Source: Lunularia cruciata (taxonomy: Eukaryota; Streptophyta; Marchantiopsida; Lunulariales; Lunulariaceae). Taken from it: DNA of 64,000 nucleotides. Shown in pieces: positions 11,346-24,519 of this stretch; positions within the stretch are counted from its first letter, which is position 1, and each line of letters opens with the position of its first letter. Position numbers and translations under genes: made by a program. Where the stretch lies: assembly GCA_948567375.1 (NCBI GenBank), contig OX419756.1, positions 45,398,333 through 45,462,332 of the forward strand, given 5' to 3'. The notes under the pieces were generated by a model, which saw only the letters and a list, made by a program, of their open reading frames with translations, was not told the origin of the DNA and ran no database searches.

Positions 11346-14300
11346 TTATTTCTTGTGGGCGACGATAGTTCTGTGCCTCGGTGAACATTCAGTTTGAGTC
11401 GGAAAAGTGAAACCTCTTTCTTCAATAGCCCTTTCTATCCCAAAAGTTCGGTAATCGTCAAAGTAAGGTTCTGTTGCTTTAAACTGTTCACAGACACAGT
11501 ATTTGGTCAGGTATTTGAACTTCTTGAGAGCAAATTGTGTTTTCGTTCACAACCTTGAATGTGTCTTGCAATATCAAGGATTGTTGATCTTAACCATCTT
11601 TACCAGAATGGCCAGTGTATAGGCAGGCATTTACGAAGGATCTCTGATAACGTGTGGTTTTTGGTAAGGGACGAGAAAACTTACAGCAGTGAATGCGAAT
11701 ACGTTGTTGACCATGTTTTGCAGATGCGTACTGTAAGGGTTCATTTCCATGATGGCAAGGGCACCCCCAGCCTTCAGGAGTCGATGCGCTTCTTCAATTA
11801 CCTGCCCATCGGTAGTCAATACTTGAGCAAACAAGACCATAAGTCTTATGCAAGAGCAGTTCAAATGATGAGATTTGAGACAGAAAAAGCTCCCTTGAAT
11901 TTCCCTTAAGGGTATGTACATCTACGGCAGCAGAACTCTACTGCATTACCAGTAGCAGTAGTGGTGAGGTTAAGTTGTATACTGGCACAGTGTAAGCTGA
12001 AGTGGGCATAAGAAAAATCTACTTCCAATTGAGAGAAAACACAAAGCAATTTCTCCCTCTTAGGCTCCCTTCCAACTGGCTCTGTAAAGAATTTTGTTAT
12101 TATTTCCAGTTAAGAGGTGTTTTGCTTTCAGTTAACAGACAGCCCCTTCCATTAACATAGCCCGGACTGGAAGATTCTCTCGACTACCGGCAAGTATAAA
12201 ATCCTCTCCACGATGGAAATTGGTCCTTACCTGCTTGGTAGCAGAGCGGGGAAGCTCATGGCAGACGAGACATAGTGATACTAAATCATAAGCACCTGAT
12301 GGCAGACCTGTGTGCTCCCCAGCTGCATGCATAAATTGAACATGCTTGTTCTGGCCCTGCATTAGCACCCAAAGAAAAGATACTGTCAGCTCCTTACATT
12401 GACATCCATTCATAATGTACAACAGAAGTGGTAGTGCTTTAAAGGTAAGCATAAACTGTAATCCTGAATTCGACAGAAGCATACCCTGAAACCGCGGCTA
12501 AGTTTAGGAAGGTTGTCATGAGCGCACCCTTGTCTTTTGTCGGTAGTTGGCAACAGAAATGAAATAAGGTGAAAGGTCCACCCCGACAGTCAGCGCGTTC
12601 GGGAACACCTGCATTAATCCAAAAGAGTACAGCACATAAATACTACCAAAGTAACAGCAAACTGAAAAGCCTAGCAGACTGAAGAAAAACTCTTTAGATT
12701 TAGCGTGATTATTTAATTGTCACAAAAGGGGACAAACCTCGTGAAGGCCGAAGGTGCTGAGCCCGGTTGAACAGCCGATGTCCAGTATAGCATGTGGAGT
12801 AGTTTTTAGCATAGGTAACATAGTCCTATGGTAAGAGTTCCTCAGCTCGACATCTCCATTTGGATCCAGTTTCTTCTTCTGCGGAAAAAGACGTAGCTCG
12901 AATGCGGATTCGCTCAGTTTAAAACAATATTCAGATTTCCAAGTACATGTTTTTGGAGTACAATATATCAAGTGACTGCTAAATACGATGCATCTGCCAC
13001 AAGTCTATTCTGGGTGGTTTATTCCTATATAAGTGGCATGGGGTTGACATATGCACCACTAGGCAACTATTGTCTCGACAGGTTAAGTGTGGTTCTTACT
13101 AAGCAACCCGACTAAACCAGGTAACATGCTGCGCTGAAGTAGATCCGGACATAGGAGGATTAATCACCTCTGGATCGAAGGTATTGGCATGGACGGATTT
13201 TGCTGCAAGCTCCACCTCCCAAGCCGCATCCCATGATAAATTGCCATATTCATAAGCATGAAATGGTTTCAAATAATACTGGAATTGCCCAGTGGACACC
13301 AACAACAGTCAGAACTATTCCAACTCAAGTATTAGTAAGAAAACAATCTCCAGAGACAGAAGAAGACCAATCTGGAAACAGCAAATCTGCTCAACTTCCT
13401 TTTGTGGCTAATCCCCACAGGTGACTTTCGTGCTTCAGAGCAATGTTCATTTTGAAAAAAATTATGAAAATTATATATGACTCTATGACTCAGAACCTGG
13501 CAACATCCGGACGACGGAGATTAATTTGTCACAGTTGTAGGCCCTGGACGCTATCAGGTGCTACCTTGTCTACATTTCCTAGAGGTACACGGTAATTTGC
13601 TAAAAGTCGATGGTAACCTTACCGTAGGGTACTCCACGTGTTGATTTTGTGACCGTTTCATCTCCTCTGACCAATCATGAGAGCGAAGTTTTGCAAGCTC
13701 TGGTTCCCAGGGATGACCGATTTCAGTACCTCTCTGGATAATCATACTCCTTGCTTGACCTGATGCAAATTTGAAAAAAGGCTCGTATGAAAATAACGCG
13801 TTCACTGCGGCAGCACCGATGCTAATTGGAGTGAACTTGCCTCCCTCAGTGTTCCCATCGTCCACTTGAGTAGAAGTTTGCTTCTGCGGGGCCACAGAAT
13901 ATTTGCAAACTAATTGTCTGGGCTTCACCCCCAAGTGAATAGCTGAAAATCCAGCTCTCGAAGGAGAGCAGCAATCCTACAAGCACAGATTTTCGTCAGG
14001 ATACACTATGTGTCCCAGTATCCTTCTTTTGCACAAAGCTATCATGCAAATTAACAATATAGAGCAAATGACTTTACGGGACAAGCAGCACAATCTAGTA
14101 AAAGTGAGGTGGAATAATCAAGGTGCGCGGAAGCAGCCCAAGTTTGTGCACTGCACTCCGGATTTTTATATTCTCTCGTTTACCCCATGTTAGTGAATAG
14201 TCCAAATAGCTAAGGCTGCAGTCAAGATGAACAGCCTAGCTTCCAGATTCCATACAGAAAAAAAAAAATACCTGAACTGATACTTATAGCTTCCGGGAGG

Positions 14301-14763
14301 AATACCATTGTATAACGGATAGAACAATCGGAAAAGCTGTTCTTAAAGTTCTACATGTGCCAGCAAATCGGCATAATGAAAAGAAAAACACGAACTCCCG
14401 GATGCTTGAAGACTACCTAGCTCTACTTCTACCCAATACTTCGAATCCCATGTGTGTACGATACTCTGCACCTGAGATCCTCATTACAATATAATCTCAC
14501 CGACCCTAAGGTTACCACTTGAGCTCGCAGCACTCCGCACACGTTCGACCATGAATCCATAAAAACGGGGTTAGAATTCTTTCGTAGAGATTTAGCGTTA
14601 CCACTATTTCCATTCCATCATAGAATTCAGAACCCACCCAACCAACACGAGCTCAGGCACGAGCTCAAATTTAAGACACGATGGCAAAACTCAGTCAACG
14701 AATTGATTGATTCGTTACCGGAGATATGATGACAGGCATAGCTAGCGCGCTCTGAGACGCCAT
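11346..14763 (-). CDS. Plastid SAM-dependent methyltransferase (UbiE/COQ5-like, At4g29590-like), eight exons
   Basis: Exons read on the minus strand: 14763-14719, 13976-13623, 13278-13168, 12878-12738, 12608-12528, 12356-12231, 11801-11685, 11483-11346. Together they give 370 residues plus TAA. Every intron is GT-AG and every junction falls between codons (phase 0). The start MASQSALAM and the Ser/Arg/Lys-rich region after it suggest a chloroplast transit peptide. GNLSWDAAWEVELAAKSVHA marks this plant methyltransferase family. ILDIGCSTGL is SAM motif I, VGVDLSPYF the acidic post-I motif, GAYDLVSLCLVCHELP the motif II region and HRLLKAGGALAIMEMNP motif III. The C terminus TEPYFDDY ... PRHRTIVAHKK matches the family end. 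The methyl acceptor is not known to me. Exon 1 is the least certain part: it is short and chosen for its ATG context, donor and matching phase. Confidence 0.85.
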
Positions 14764-17249
14764 CACGAGCTGAATCGGAGCTTTGCGCAATTACAGTGCC
14801 TTATGAAGGATCGGAGACCTTGCAGGAAATGGACTCGGTGTCTCTCTCTCCACTCATGGTCGTCAGGTTTCGATTCTTCAGTGGTAAAGACGTGATCCCG
14901 TAACCAGTTGATGATAACCGTCTATACAGATCTTTTGAGTTTTGCTTCCCTTTTCTGATTGAATTTTACTGATAACTGAAAATCTGCTTAATCTTGGTTC
15001 TATTGAAATGCTTTTGAAGAGACGTAATCTAAAACCAATATAAAGTAACTTGAAATATTTATATTTCTCCTAAACTGAGGTGCCTTATAGTCATTCATAT
15101 AATTACCTTATTAGTTTTTATGTACAAGTAAATGAGCTCCTTCTCAAAGGTAATTTTGTCAAATTTTCTACAAGAATCTGGCAACATATGTTCATGAATC
15201 TATATATTAGATACATCAATATTTAAATATAATTTTATTTTCTACCTAGCTGTCATACTATAAATGTTTATATCTTTCACATATCATATCAAAACTGATC
15301 ATGTAGATTTTATATTTCAGTGCTTTCTCTCCTATCTAAAATTAATTAAATTCAATAACCTTTAAGAAGTTATCTTTATAGATCACTGATATATGTAAGC
15401 TTACATAATGCTAAAAGCAAGGCTAAATTATTCAGCTTTTCCTAAATAAATGATGAATGGGAAAAAAAAAATTTAATTTTTTTTTTAATTCCACTTGAAG
15501 ATTAAATGTGATATGCATACCTTGACTTTAATAAGAAAGTTTAAGACTATTAGAATCAAAGAATATAAGAATAATTTTTATTTAATTAGGTATCTTTTTT
15601 AATTTTAGATTAAATTTAGAAATATTATTTTACTTTGTACTATAATGCTATAGTCCGCAATAAAAATATTTATTAGTATTATCTATGAGGAGCATATATA
15701 CTAGTTTATACTAGTTTATATAAATTCTTAATATTCTTAACAGTTGTTATTTAAAAACATAGTAATTAGTTTTATATTTTAACATCAGATTAAATTTAGC
15801 AAAATAAATTTAATTTAACATTATTGCACAGTAGTCTATAACAGAAATTGCCACAAGTCTAACTACGAAGATCATGTATGCTTTCTTCTCTTATTATTAT
15901 TCCTAGAAAAAAAAATAGCCAAGTTGTTTCTTGTAATTTATTTATTAAATTGAATATTCATCAGGTTATTTCCTTTATTTATTCTAGTGTATTAGTTCGT
16001 TTGTAAGGTGAATATGTTTTGGGGTTGACATTCAAATTTTAAGATAAGAGTATCAAATTAAATTCTTTTAACTAGATAAAAATGAACATAAAAGGACAAC
16101 GATATCTCAATGCTTAAGGATTGATTGATATAGCTTTAAACAGCAAAACTACATTACACTATATCAAAGTGGTCGCTAAAAACACTAATGACCACTTAAA
16201 AGAAATGGTATAGACTTTCCTAAATTTCCAATCATAAAAGAGTATAATCATTATGAAAATGTTGTCAAACATATGGAAATTAGAAAGTGTGATATTTTAA
16301 AATTATTAGATTACTACAAGATATGATCATTTTGTTGTTTTAAATTATTAGCGTATCTATAATAATATGGTTGTGGATAAAATAATTTGATGAAAGATTT
16401 TAAAATAAACAGGGTGATTGATATAGAAATTGCATGTTTAATTTAGAAATATAAGAAATTATATAATGGATTAGAAGTGAATTTACAAGAAGAGCAAGCC
16501 CCCGTTAAATAGTATGAAGAGGAATTATGATTATTAACATCCGTGAAGAACTGATGGAGTCCATTTGAGTTTCATATATGAACGTGGTATACTATTTATC
16601 TGAAGAATTTTTTGATAATGTTCAATGTTAGTTGGCATGAAAGGCTTATGAGAAGATAAAGTGAAATTTTCAATGTATATTTGAATAAAAAATTTTAACA
16701 TATCTTAGCTAAAGTATTATATTTAAATATCTATCATTTATAATATAGCATATATATATTTAATACCAGTTTTATTAAAATAAATAGAATCAGAATAGAT
16801 AAAGTATATCAAACATAAGAAAAAGATTTCATGTTTGATCTACCCATTTTAGCGAAGAGTTTTGTAAATAGACATAAAAAAAAATAAATCCAGATTACTC
16901 TAGTTAATTTACAGATATTCGTTGATTTAATTGTGTGCAATCCTTGAATCGTACGGTTGGTCCAATATCTCCCGAATCATTTATTATTAAAAAAATGATA
17001 GTGAAAAGAGGACTACTCCAATAAATATGTCCCAAAAAGGATGAGCCTACAAAGTATGGCTAAGTAGCACCACCTTGTCCCACGTGTAGTTGCTCGAAGC
17101 TCAAGGAAGGAATCCGAATAACGGCGACGGCGATGGACACCCTCGGGAGAGCGTCGCTCTTCTTCCATCCATTCCTGGCCTATCTGCCTGGTTCATCGAT
17201 GTTGCTTCTTTTTGACGCCCGCCGGATCTGTGGATTCTAATTTTGCTCT
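14764..17249. other. AT-rich gene desert
   Basis: From about 15.0 to 17.0 kb the sequence is strongly AT-rich and full of stops on both strands; no ORF over about 60 codons was seen. There are poly-A and poly-T runs (for example near 15461-15485) but no repeat long enough to classify. The bases just above 14763 should hold the methyltransferase promoter. Confidence 0.6.
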
Positions 17250-17257
17250 TATAAATA
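17250..17257 (+). promoter_or_regulatory. Probable TATA box of the chlorophyllase gene
   Basis: TATAAATA lies about 80 bases before a consensus splice donor (GAG|GTAAGT at 17329) and about 550 bases before the chlorophyllase ATG. It is the only good TATA motif in the non-AT-rich part of the upstream region. The transcription start, near 17280, is inferred. Confidence 0.5.
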
Positions 17258-17328
17258 TCCAGCTCGAATCGGTTAGCTCTGCATGGATTCAACTGTAGCG
17301 GCCGATTCCTTACGCACGATTGCTGGAG

Positions 17329-17736
17329 GTAAGTCTGAGATACAAAATTTGATTTTTCTGCTGAAAGATGCACTTCGTGCGGTGGATTTTGGTCAAATTG
17401 GTGGTGAAATTGGTGAGCTGATTTTGGACCCATGGATCTAATTAGAAGGGGATTCAAATGTGGGGTCGAATTGGAGTGGGATTTTATCAGCTCCAAGGGG
17501 TGGAGAAGGAAGAGGTGAACTGAGAATCGAGTCTGAAAAATGTAGAGACGTTCAGGAGATACTTTTCACGAAGTTCATTTAGTCCTTGTTCACACCTTCA
17601 CTGATTGGATTTTCTTGCTCGACTTTCTCTCCCGTGTGAAGTTGCGTATCGGATAAAATTTGAGCTAGCTTCAGAGCACTAACTATCTACATTTGAGGGT
17701 TGGTTTCTCAGATTTATTTTGTGACCTCTCTTGCAG
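17329..17736 (+). other. Probable 5' UTR intron of the chlorophyllase gene
   Basis: The donor GAG|GTAAGT is at 17329 and a pyrimidine-rich acceptor CTCTCTTGCAG ends at 17736, 72 bases before the ATG. The ATG at 17283, ahead of the donor, would open a short upstream ORF that ends soon after splicing (about 18 codons). This is inferred from consensus only. Confidence 0.5.
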
Positions 17737-17808
17737 GCCGCGAGTAGTGGCTGAAGTGGTGCAGAGTACAGAGAATTTTGGTCTTTTGGGGGTATTGATT
17801 GACAAGGA

Positions 17809-19563
17809 ATGGGGACCAGAATTATTCGTGTTTGGCAGTTTGGAAGAATCTGGATTGTCTTGACTTTCATGGTTTGTGCTCGAGCTGTTGGGCATCAAAG
17901 CACCGATCCTGACCCAAAGCGCTTAATTGCTCCAGACATTTACAGTGAGGGTCCTTTGAAGGTGGAGTTATTCGGTGTTTTCTCCGCTGCGCTTTCGGGA
18001 TCAGGAAGACATCATTTGAGATCGAAGGGGAACGTAGTTGAAGTGAAGCTCAACCAGGACCCTCCACGTCCCTTACTTATTGCTGCTCCAAACACTGCTG
18101 GGAGCTATCCTGTGGCACTATTCCAGCATGGCTTCAGCATGAAAAATTCTTACTACAGTCAGATTATAAGCCATATCGCCTCCCATGGATTTATTGTTGT
18201 TGCCCCTCAGGTAATGCACCGTACTTTCTGTTCTACTATGCTGAATCTGATTTCAGTCAGATGTAGGGAACATGATGGGAAATGCAGTCGGTAATGAACT
18301 TTCCTTCCGATCTGTTTTCTCCTCAAGAAATAAATATTTGATGCCTTTGAGGATCTTAAGGCTGTAAGAGTTGCCGTTAGTCGCTAGAAGTGCTGAGTTG
18401 GTCACCTTGAGCTCAGTGTTTTACTGAACCTCAGTGTGAGATTCGAGCAGGGGATTATATTACCCCCTCAGGGTCCCTCCTATCCTTGCGCTTATGCTGC
18501 ATAGTGTGTGCAGGAAGTTTTAATCTGTTTGTAAACCTGTCGTATTCTCCCTACCAAATCTATATCTTGCTACCGTTTAGTCTTACTTCTTTAAGAAGTC
18601 TTGAGAGCTATAAGCATCTCTTGAACATGAGTGTAGAATGAGAATTGTAAATTTCAGTTATTGGCTTTTAAATTTCTTGTCCTCACAACTGACTTACCTT
18701 CTTCTAGTCCTATTTCGTGGAGTAAGTTATTGTTTGTTGCTGCAATCAGGTCGGAGAGAAATAAAACTTCTGTTTCGGCCGTCTCGAGTAAACTGAGTTT
18801 GCTATCGCTACGGGCTTTTAATTTCCTGTTTGTTTATCTGCAGATGTACATTTATGCTGGATCAGATGCTACAGACGAAATAGTCACAGCCGGGGCTGTG
18901 GTAGACTGGTTCCCTGCTGGTTTGGAAAGCGCTCTTGCACAGCGGTTACAATCTGTGAAAGCAGACCTGAAAAGAATCGCGATTGTGGGTCATAGCCGAG
19001 GAGCCAAAGTTGTTTTTGGTCTTGCAACGGGGATCTGCAACACGTCCTTAAAGATATCTGCCTTGGTTGGTTTAGATCCTGTAGATGGCACTGGCTTAGG
19101 TCATCAAACAAACCCTCCAATTCTTAAGTTCAAGCAACATTCCTTAGGCCTGAAAATACCCACTTTAATCGTTGGAGCAGCACTGGGCTCTGTTGGAAAG
19201 TTCTTGTTTCCTGCCTGTGCACCCGCAGGTATAAGTCATCAAGCCTTTTTCTTTGATAGTGCTGCCCCTACATTTCATTTCGTTGCCCCCGAGTATGGTC
19301 ACATGGACTATATGGACGATGAGTGCCCTGGAGCCCAGGGTTGGGCATCATATTGTGTATGCAAGAACGGTCCGGCAAGAGAGCCCATGCGTAAGTTCTC
19401 GGCCGGCATCGTGGTTGCATTCTTGCAGGCTGCATTGCTGCAAGACTCCTCCCAGCTCTCCAAGGCAATATTCAACCCCGGTTTGGCACCCGTGAAACTG
19501 GAAGCGCCAGAGTTCTGTGGCAATCTCGGAGATGTGACCAGCTATGTCAGAGAAATCAAGTAG
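17809..19563 (+). CDS. CLH: Chlorophyllase (chlorophyll-chlorophyllido hydrolase), two exons
   Basis: Exons are 17809-18210 and 18844-19563, with a 633-base GT-AG intron in phase 0; 373 residues. Chlorophyllase cuts the phytol ester of chlorophyll to give chlorophyllide. The lipase motif reads GHSRGAK with nucleophile Ser185; most plant enzymes have GHSRGG, so the last Gly is Ala here. The acid is in GLDPVDG (Asp212 or Asp215) and the His is probably His287 in YGHMDYMDD. The DECPG and CVCKNG segments and PVALFQHGF and SHIASHGFIVVAPQ in exon 1 also match the family. The N terminus has a hydrophobic stretch (IWIVLTFMVCARA, about 14-26) like a secretory signal rather than a chloroplast transit peptide. 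The mature length is close to the usual 320 residues. The continuation of exon 1 past 18210 is intron. Confidence 0.92.
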
Positions 19564-20099
19564 TGCCAACAACTGGTGTATAAAGTCGTGTGCATATCAA
19601 AGACATGTACATATGGTTATGAGATGTCTGTAGCACATAGTTAGGATCGATTCGTGCTAATCGTTGGCAAAACTTTTTGTGAACTTGAAGGGCTCTTGTG
19701 AAAGGAGGAAGAACATCGCTTTTCGTGAATGTTGTGCAAACTGATTGGTATCTCAACAGGCACGTTGATAATAATATCCAAATGTGAAGTTTGACTCTGG
19801 TACATATTCCATGAAGTTCACCTTCATCTGAATCTGATCTTTATGTGAAACCTCGTCCTCCGAATTTACAACAATGTCTAGTGAGTCCAGACTTTGCTTG
19901 CTACCGAGTATGTACCTCGCAAGTCCCAGTCCTTAAATATAATTCAAGATGCACATGATATATAACTTACTGCAGTATCGGATGTAGAGCTACATCCGAT
20001 ACTCAGTGGGGTGTAAGCTATGCACCTTTGCGGATATCTTGCAATTGAAATCTTGATCGGAAGTTTTAAGTGTAAACGAAAATCGATTTCAATTTTACT
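19564..20099. other. 3' flank of chlorophyllase, no gene seen
   Basis: This holds the 3' UTR and a short spacer. A perfect 14-base-arm palindrome (AGTATCGGATGTAG / CTACATCCGATACT, about 19975-20002) is the only structure noticed; it sits some 410 bases after the stop and could form a hairpin. No ORF resembles a protein. Confidence 0.45.
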
Positions 20100-22049
20100 A
20101 GACTTTGGTGAAGTTTTTCTTCAGGTTATCGAAGTCGCCTCTTTAGCCATCACAAGCAGATGTAGAATAGTTTCCAAAAAGATTGTCAATCGAAGGTCCA
20201 CAAATTTTAAACGACTCAGTATCTCATGCCATTCCGAAGGTTTTGCAGCTTGGCCAACTGCCCCAGAAACAGCTTAGATCCGACTGATCGAGATCCTTGC
20301 TTATCTGAATGATTGCTATGGTCTCTTATTTCTGATTTAGATGTCTATCAAGGTTTAGAGGGAAGTATAATCGCAGTAAAGAAGAGTTCATGTGCGGCCT
20401 TACTGACAGCTCCGGTTCGTTTGATTCCAAATGAATCCGGAAATACAGTAACACGAACTATAAGAAGCGAAGCACCTGAACGATTGATTGACATCGGGAT
20501 GACTCCTAAATTGAATAACCTCTTATTCTTGTTTAGATCTCTTTCGAGTTGTACGAGGAAGTAAAATCGTAGAACTAAAGACGCCCTTACTGACAGCTCT
20601 AGTTGTTTGGCCTTTCAATTGACTCCAAATCAATCCGGAAATACAGGAACAAGCTTAGAAAACTGGAAGAATCGAAGCACCTGGATGTAAAGGGAGGGGA
20701 TTGGACAGAGACTGGCAAGTAAATCAACTCCTAGTTAAACCCTGTAGAAGGTTCTGTGTTCTGGAAGTCACACCCCATGCCTAAACGACAAACGATTCTC
20801 ATTGAAAGAGTGAAAGAGCTTCGGGGACCAGCCAAGACGCTGCCTCCTAGATTCTTTCATCGCATTTTGCAGAGAAACGAAAGATAGTCTACTCTTCCAA
20901 CAACGGAGATCTCCCTTGGTTATCGGTTTATGAACATAAGCATCAGTTCTCTGCAAGATTATAGCAGAATCGTTGTATGAGGGCAATTTTGCTTTCGGAC
21001 CAATTCTTCTATGCCAATCAAAGTTTCTGAGATCTTTCGTAAGGGAAGTCAAACCCAGTGCCATGAACGATCCCCGGCCTATACATGCAACAACTTTTTG
21101 TGTGATTTGTGTGGCTGATTAGTGATGACTGCGGCTGTTGTTTGTGAACCATGCCACTTCTATACTGATCGCCATCCGTTTCAAATTGTCTATCGAATGA
21201 CAATTCAAGCTAGCATGTAGTCATGGATATGTTAACACAATCGGCTCCGTAAAAGATATAATACCTCTTTCACACTTCAATCCGCGAGTTGTGGAAGTAC
21301 TGGGCTACCGGTCACGGTCACTGATTTGCTCGTCCAAGAAAAGCAAATATGGTACGGGTTATGAGGTATGCAAACGCATATCCCGAATTATTAACGTTCA
21401 CAGTATATGGCAACGGTTAGGTCTGCAAGATAGTTCGGAGCGGACTCACACGCAAGAGCGGAAGGCATATCTACCTGCAAGGCCTCCATGCGCGGGCTGT
21501 CTTAATTCTATACACTGTTCTCTCATCTCCTGTGCAGTCGTGTTTGAGACGTACATTCACCCTACTCTGAAGTTTCGAGAGTTTGTGCACTTCTCTTTGC
21601 AACAACTTTCAATGGCCCCAACAATAGTTGTCTGTGCTCTGTCCGCTTTGCTGTTTCTATTGCTGAACAGCTATAACCTTTCTAGTCCTTTTCTTGATAC
21701 GGTGCAGGGGTGGCCTTTAGTAAGTTTCCTCTCGTCGTTGCTGAAGTGCTGCTACAGTATCTCTCTGCATCTTTGTGCATATGGGAAACACCAAACGTGG
21801 ACAAGCTATCTTCTTCTGCCGTTTGATCTGCTTTTGGACCAGTACCGGTACTGGCGAAAGAATTTCGTACCAATCATGCTTAGTGATATCGCACGGGGTT
21901 TAACTTCATAGTTCTCTTTGCCAAAATCAAGCACATCTTTGGAAAGGTGTGGTGAACTACAAAAGTCCACCAGGATGACATTGTTTGAAGTGATTTTATC
22001 TCGCCAAGTTTGCTACGGTTCTAATTTTGGCTGGGCTAGTCCCCGATGT

Positions 22050-22051
<2 letters not shown>

Positions 22052-22113
<62 letters not shown>

Positions 22114-24519
22114 TAAATGAGAGCAGAACGGGGTTATCCAGAACTCATGAAGTGCACATATTCGATAAACAACATTTACATGAATGAAAGTGCTAGTGTA
22201 GTATGAAAACTTTAGTGTGCATCGAAAATAACCTGCAGCAAAAGTATAGGTGTAAAAAAGTAACCTGTAGCAAAGGCATAAGTGCAAGAAATTGAGAACA
22301 TAGAACTACTAATGGACAATAACGAACTTGAAATCGCGTTCAGCAACGCCAACGTTGAAATCGAGAGCAGCAAGGCCAACGCGAGCGTGGGTTAGAGAGC
22401 TGGATGTAAGAGAGCTTGATAGTAGCAAGCATTTCGCGATTATTGCAGCAGAAACAGGTACAAATGTAAGAGTGTAACTATAGCGAAGCGTAAGAGGACA
22501 GGATAAAGTATATCACTATTAGTGCTATGGACACTGGAGTCCGGATACGCTAAACAACCGAAGGAAGTAGAAGGCGGCCATAGTAAACCTCCACGATAAC
22601 ACCAACAACTTCATCAGTGACTCACGCAGTGTCGAAGTAGCTGAACAATTGTCAGTACTCCTCGTCCCGAGTTTCTGCTCGAAAACTCATGAGTGCCAAG
22701 GCAAACTCAGTTGCTTCCAACAGCGCCGCTATCAGCAGTAAAACAGCGCCGCTATCAGCAGTGCTTAAGTGAAACAACGAACCATCAGGGGAAGTTACAG
22801 AAATGGAAGGCTACAGAAATGAGCAACTGGAGCTTAAAGTCTTAAAAGAACAGAAATCGGACGAATGCATAATGTAGGCATGAACGAAATTGTGAACAAG
22901 GGAAAGAAAAAAAAGATCAAAACACAGGAGAATGTGAGTGATGTGAGACATCCTTCGAAAAACACCTACAAGGACAAAGTCTATCAGGGTGAGCAGTGAA
23001 AGAGAGCGAAACACAAAGAAACCAGGAGGAGGTAGTAAGAAAACAAAGGAATGAACCAGTTAGAAGAGTCGGATGCTGAGAGCTAGAGAGCAGAAAATAA
23101 AGCATAGAGCAGAGAACAAGGCAGAACGGACATGCATGAAGAGGTGGACTAACTAAGGAACACACTATGAGCTAAGCAAGACCTAGTACCCAGATGAGCA
23201 AAAAGCAAAGGAGAAGGAGAGGGTTTCGAGGGAAGGATGGCCTTGGGTACTGAGAGAGCCTCGGGGACTGTGAAGGAACCAGGCGAGATTGTCACACGTG
23301 TGAGCTGATGCCACGTGTAACAATGCTCCTTATTACTCTGCTTATACCTCTGCTTATAATCTCGATGTATCCTGGTGTATCCTTATGAACAGGAGAGAAC
23401 AAATATACCGAAACGTGCAGTCATGTAAGGAGTGTGAGTAACAAGCTGTAATGGAAGACCTAGAACTCAAAAATACACCATGCCGTTCGAGGGAAACTGA
23501 AAATAACAGACTGTTGAAAACACATACAAGGGAACCGTGAAGTAAAACAAACATATGTGAATTGGGGCAAAAGGGAAGAAAGTGGATAGTCACATAGCTG
23601 AGAATGGGCGATGCATCAAACATGAGACCTGTATATTGGTAAATGAGAGCAGAAGCCGTTGGGGGAACGGGTTATCCAGATGCATCAAACATGAGACCTG
23701 TATATATGTATATGAGAACGGAAACTGTTCTGACTAGTGCCTAAAGAAAACAGTCAGGAATAAGTCCTGATCACTGCTATGGTACACAAGCCTACAGTGA
23801 AAGCTAATGGTGGGCTCTAACTAGAGCTCCCCGCCTGGAAGAAAAAACAGATGTTCTTAAATCTCTATAGATACTAAGCACAGGAAAACCATGTATATCT
23901 TTTTCCATTCGCAAGACAGCGAAATTTCTTCTGGATCATATGAAGAGGGTAATGTTCAGAGATAAAACTATTTATAAGTTTCCTACAAGCTGAAAGGAAT
24001 GATTTTTTGGAATTACATATCCTTCGATATCTAACACACTCCAATTTTATAATACCTAATTTACATTTAGAGGAAATGTCGGAAAGAACATGAGGGAAAA
24101 TGTCGGAAAGAACATGAGGGAGTGAGATTGTCTTGATTTGAGCAAAGTGAGGTAGCTCTTTCTTATCATAGATCGAGACAAAGATGTTGAAGTCGTCCTG
24201 GGTAATGCGACAGTCGAGGTAATCACAGTGAGTGCCAAAATGAGTTCGAACTAGCTCATAGGAAAGTCTGGGATAGATCCCTCCTCCTCTAGCTGCATCC
24301 TCCATATACATAAAATCCTTGAAATGATCAAGTCCCGAGCCAACCACCAGAAGATCATCAACGTATCGGCCAACTTGGGACAGGTCGTGCAAATGTGCAA
24401 CATCATTAGCATCCAATAGTCTGCGGATGAAATCAAGTTCATAGGTGAAGAGGTATAGGTTAGCAACGAAGACAGCACAATGTGTCCCCATAGGAATCCC
24501 AATCTCTTGACGGAAGAGC

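Noticed and set aside
11559-11909. 116-codon plus-strand ORF
   Set aside because: Antisense to a well-supported methyltransferase exon (11685-11801).
17101-17496. 131-codon minus-strand ORF
   Set aside because: It covers the promoter and leader of the chlorophyllase gene on the opposite strand, has low-complexity composition and no domain.
18211-18294. Continuation of the first chlorophyllase ORF past 18210
   Set aside because: Similarity to the family ends at VVAPQ and a GTAATG donor follows; the frame resumes at 18844.
22051-22287. ORFs rich in Tyr-Ile repeats
   Set aside because: Pure translation of the TA microsatellite.
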